Assembly: GCA_002449845.1 (NCBI GenBank) | Contig: DJXW01000022.1 | Coordinates: 1-26,533 of the forward strand | Source: Prevotella sp. UBA6994 | Lineage (GTDB): Bacteria > Bacteroidota > Bacteroidia > Bacteroidales > Bacteroidaceae | DNA: 26,533 nt | Reading direction: 5' to 3' | Shown: positions 24,093 through 26,533 of the stretch, one piece after another | Layout: the number at the start of each line of letters is the position of its first letter | How positions within the stretch are numbered: the stretch's first letter is position 1 | Notes under the pieces: generated by a model | Databases searched by the model: none | Seen by the model: the letters and a program-made list of their open reading frames with translations, nothing else | What the model was told of the DNA's origin: nothing | Position numbers and translations under genes: made by a program

Positions 24093-25679
24093 TTATACTA
24101 TTGAGGGCAACCCCAACTCTTTCAGAAATTCATTATGTTTGTCACGGGCCTTCACGATTTCCTTTTCAATCTCTACTAACTTGTCATGTACCTCTTGCAG
24201 GTCGATAGGCTTTTCTTTCTGAGCCAGACTGACATAACGTGTGATATTGAGATTATAGTCGTTCTCTTTGATTTCCTGCAAAGAAACCTGACGAGAATAA
24301 CGTGATTCTTCTTTGCGGAATTGATACGTTTCAACTATCTTATTGACATCCTCATCTCGGAGATAATTCTGACGTTTACCCTTTTCGTAATGCTCATCAG
24401 AACTGGCATTGATGAAAAGAATCTTGTCATTCTTGCGGCATTTCTTTAATACAATAATACATACTGGAATACCAGTTGAATAGAACAGATTGCCAGGCAA
24501 TCCTATAACAGCATCGATATTATCATCTTCGAGCAGTTTCTTTCTGATAACCAACTCTTTACCTCCTCGGAACAGCACGCCATGAGGCAGAATGATAGCC
24601 ATTGTCCCGTCTTCACTCAGAAAGTGGAAACCATGCAAAAGGAAAGCGAAATCAGCAGCAGAACGTGGTGCTACTCCATAGCGGTTAAAGCGGAAGTCAT
24701 TAGCAGTATCTTCCGTTGGGTCCCAACGAAGAGAGAATGGTGGATTGGCTACGACTGCATCAAAATCTATTTTGTTAGCAGGATTCTCTTCTTGCAAGAT
24801 GTCCCAGTCATTGGCGAGCGAATCACCATGATGTATTTCAAATGCAGAGTCTTTTACCCCATGCAACAACATATTCATTCGGCAAAGATTGTAGGTCGTA
24901 ATATTCTTTTCCTGACCATAAATTTTACCTATACCACTTTCTCCCATCTGGTTGCGTACATTCAGCAACAACGATCCTGAACCACAAGCAAAGTCAAGCA
25001 CATGGTTAATTCTGTTCTTCTTGCCAGATGCAGGGTCTTGACAATCCAAAGTAACGATACGAGAAAGAATTGTTGAGATCATCTGTGGCGTATAAAATTC
25101 GCCAGCCTTTTGACCTGAGCCTGCAGCAAACTGACCAATCAGATACTCGTATGCATCTCCTAACGAATCGTTATCGGCAGAGAACTCTTTCAATCCATTC
25201 GCAATCGTTGTAATGACCTTTGTCAGCAAGTCATTTCGTTCAGTATAATTCTTGCCTAACTTCTCTGAACTCAGATTGATTTCAGAAAACAAACCTTTAA
25301 AAGAACTTTCAAATGTCTTGTCCTCAATGTAATTGAATCCTTTTTCCAGCGTTTGGAGCAGATCGTTGCTTTGCGTTCTTGCCAGTTCTACTATATTGTC
25401 CCAAAGATAAGACGGTTCTATGACGTAGTGGATTTTACGCCTCATCTGCTTCTCAAACAACTCCGTATCGTTGGGGTTCTCGTCGTACCAAGTCTGTAGT
25501 GTGGTGTAGTCTGCCCCCAGTTCTTTTTTTGCGGCATCGATGTAGTTATCCGACAAGTATTTCCAGAACAAGAACGACAGCATATAATCACGGAAGTCGT
25601 CGGCCATCATTGCCCCTCGTAGGCTATTGGCAATGTTCCAGAGGGTTTTCCCTAATTCATGGTGTTTATTTGTAGTCAT
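24093..25679 (-). CDS. hsdM: Type I restriction-modification system methyltransferase subunit
   Basis: A 528-aa N6-adenine methyltransferase of the type I class, full length for the family. The N-terminal helical HsdM_N domain (~8-160) leads to KAGEFYTP (191-198), the SAM-binding motif I region VLDFACGSGSLLLN (227-240), and motif IV NPPF (312-315), the catalytic adenine-binding site. Downstream SAADFAFLLHGFHFL and a final coiled helix are typical. The complex M2S methylates one adenine per strand of a bipartite site and protects the host. HsdS lies 1 nt upstream, so translation is likely coupled. HsdR, the translocating nuclease, is not in the window. Confidence 0.95.
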   Translation of the reverse strand: MTTNKHHELGKTLWNIANSLRGAMMADDFRDYMLSFLFWKYLSDNYIDAAKKELGADYTTLQTWYDENPNDTELFEKQMRRKIHYVIEPSYLWDNIVELARTQSNDLLQTLEKGFNYIEDKTFESSFKGLFSEINLSSEKLGKNYTERNDLLTKVITTIANGLKEFSADNDSLGDAYEYLIGQFAAGSGQKAGEFYTPQMISTILSRIVTLDCQDPASGKKNRINHVLDFACGSGSLLLNVRNQMGESGIGKIYGQEKNITTYNLCRMNMLLHGVKDSAFEIHHGDSLANDWDILQEENPANKIDFDAVVANPPFSLRWDPTEDTANDFRFNRYGVAPRSAADFAFLLHGFHFLSEDGTMAIILPHGVLFRGGKELVIRKKLLEDDNIDAVIGLPGNLFYSTGIPVCIIVLKKCRKNDKILFINASSDEHYEKGKRQNYLRDEDVNKIVETYQFRKEESRYSRQVSLQEIKENDYNLNITRYVSLAQKEKPIDLQEVHDKLVEIEKEIVKARDKHNEFLKELGLPSIV

Positions 25680-25680
25680 A

Positions 25681-26325
25681 TTATATACAAGGAAATATTT
25701 GTTGCATCAGCCCTGTTTTATAGACTTTCAACAGTTCAAGCTTCTTACTATTCGCTTTTATCAGCTTATCTAGTTCTATCATTGATTGGGCTATCTTTTG
25801 TTGCTCGGCTAATGGAGGAACAAAAAGTAAAATATTAAAGAAATCTTCAGCAGAAATGTTCAATAAACCATGATTTCTGGCACCTTCTTGTGCTATCTCT
25901 GATATTTGAGAGTTTATAATACCCGTTTCAAAATAATATTGAAAAAAAGTAGCATCATACTCGCTTTCATCTTTCAATCTAAAGCAGATATATAAAGTGG
26001 ACACTACGCCCTTATCATATAAAGTCAGAGGTTTGATTGCTCCAAATGGATAACCTTGAGAACGACTCTTGTTATAAGCGAAATCTCCTTTTTTTATCAA
26101 ATAATAGTTTGTAACATCAGATGCTGCAACATTCTTATTAAAATACTCAAATTGATTTACTAATCCATATTGAGCAGAGATTGTAAGAACATTCTTGTTA
26201 TTTTCAATATTCTTATCTCTTATTCTCACAAAAATATCTCCTAACCTCTTCGCTTCCCATTTCCCCACTTCTTGAAACTCGGGAAATCGAAGGGCACATT
26301 GTATTTGATTATTATATTGTTTCAT
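25681..26325 (-). CDS. hsdS: Type I restriction-modification specificity subunit, half-length (one target-recognition domain)
   Basis: 214 aa, about half the usual ~400. It starts near FPEFQEVGKWEAKRLGDI, the sequence that normally opens a target-recognition domain. That single domain runs to ~165 and is followed by one conserved helical spacer (PPLAEQQKIAQSMIELDKLI ... LMQQIFP) and the stop. The second domain and spacer expected of a full HsdS are absent. Half-subunits can function as dimers recognising a palindromic bipartite site, or the gene may be one end of a rearranged or phase-variable hsdS. The 1-nt gap to hsdM and the complete C-terminus argue against simple decay. It sets the DNA sequence methylated (and cut, if hsdR exists). 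Confidence 0.88.
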   Translation of the reverse strand: MKQYNNQIQCALRFPEFQEVGKWEAKRLGDIFVRIRDKNIENNKNVLTISAQYGLVNQFEYFNKNVAASDVTNYYLIKKGDFAYNKSRSQGYPFGAIKPLTLYDKGVVSTLYICFRLKDESEYDATFFQYYFETGIINSQISEIAQEGARNHGLLNISAEDFFNILLFVPPLAEQQKIAQSMIELDKLIKANSKKLELLKVYKTGLMQQIFPCI

Positions 26326-26327
26326 AA

Positions 26328-26533
26328 TTAACCAGTTGGACGCAACTTCTGTAAATTCTCAGGTTTATTCCTCTCACTCCAAAAAAGGATATCTGTATTT
26401 CTGCTTTTAAGAGCGTTGATATATTCAGGCTTAATGTCTTTTTCTATATCATTAATAACAGCAAGGCTTAACATCTCTTTTCCTGATGCTTTTTCGCGAA
26501 CAGGTTTAATATCATCCAAACTAAACAAGAAAT
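26328..26533 (-). CDS. Unrecognised partial gene at the right edge, upstream of hsdS
   Basis: The end of a minus-strand frame that runs past the window edge (no start seen with certainty; a TTG at 26528 is a weak possibility). It ends in LQKLRPTG at 26328, 2 nt before the ATG of hsdS, so it is probably the upstream gene of the hsd operon. Residues visible include SLDDIKPVREKASGKEMLSL and DIEKDIKPEYINALKSR. The fragment is hydrophilic and shows no motif I can place. It is not a recognisable part of HsdR or HsdS. The product cannot be named. Confidence 0.5.
   Translation of the reverse strand, partial: FLFSLDDIKPVREKASGKEMLSLAVINDIEKDIKPEYINALKSRNTDILFWSERNKPENLQKLRPTG

Noticed and set aside
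25681..26533. hsdS shufflon (phase-variable specificity locus)
   Set aside because: No second hsdS fragment, inverted repeat pair or recombinase is visible in the window; kept only as a possibility to check beyond the right edge.

Overview
The window looks like chromosomal DNA from a member of the Bacteroidota, most plausibly the Prevotella/Segatella group. The reasons are two SusC/SusD outer-membrane pairs, lipoproteins with an acidic residue directly after or next to the lipobox cysteine, promoters of the Bacteroidota TAnnTTTG type, little use of Shine-Dalgarno sequences, and AT-rich low-complexity intergenic repeats. The genus is an inference.

Left part (1-4608, plus strand). An intact small secreted heavy-metal-associated (HMA) protein with a Cys/His-rich tail is followed 10 nt later by what was an outer-membrane transport operon. 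All three downstream genes are broken. A deletion has joined the start of a DUF4876-like lipoprotein, out of frame, to the plug region of a TonB-dependent receptor. The DUF6850-like beta-barrel gene after it has a one-base frameshift and a 66-bp insertion that brings in a stop codon. Next come about 700 bp without genes (4609-5305). They hold a pyrimidine-rich repeat, a perfect 18-bp inverted repeat, four tandem imperfect palindromes and an AATTCATAATTC-type array. A lone A1S_2505/macro-like gene lies at 5306-5698.

Centre (5930-21936, minus strand). A compact seven-gene, 16-kb operon reads right to left: a four-FAS1 lipoprotein, SusC, SusD, two FAS1 lipoproteins with a beta-rich C-terminal region, a second SusC and a second SusD. 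Gaps are 5-32 nt. A strong hairpin with a T-run follows the last gene, and a candidate promoter inside a perfect palindrome precedes the first. It contains no glycosidase, lyase, peptidase, sigma/anti-sigma pair or two-component regulator. Its products are predicted to form one or two cell-surface uptake machines (SusC channel plus SusD lid) with FAS1 lipoproteins in place of the usual SusE/SusF-type binding proteins. The substrate is unknown.

Right part (22308-26533). A type II toxin-antitoxin pair (RelB/DinJ-like antitoxin, YafQ-like toxin) on the plus strand ends in a clear terminator. Converging on it from the right edge is a visibly AT-richer minus-strand type I restriction-modification segment: an unrecognised partial gene, a half-length specificity subunit (hsdS), the methyltransferase hsdM, and a zinc metallopeptidase whose N-terminal part resembles ArdC-type ssDNA-binding domains. 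No hsdR lies inside the window. This end looks like a defence/mobile module.

Most unusual are the enzyme-free double SusCD/FAS1 operon, the ArdC-like zincin in the hsd operon, the half-size HsdS, the coordinated decay of the TonB operon, and the tandem palindromes at 4885-4970.
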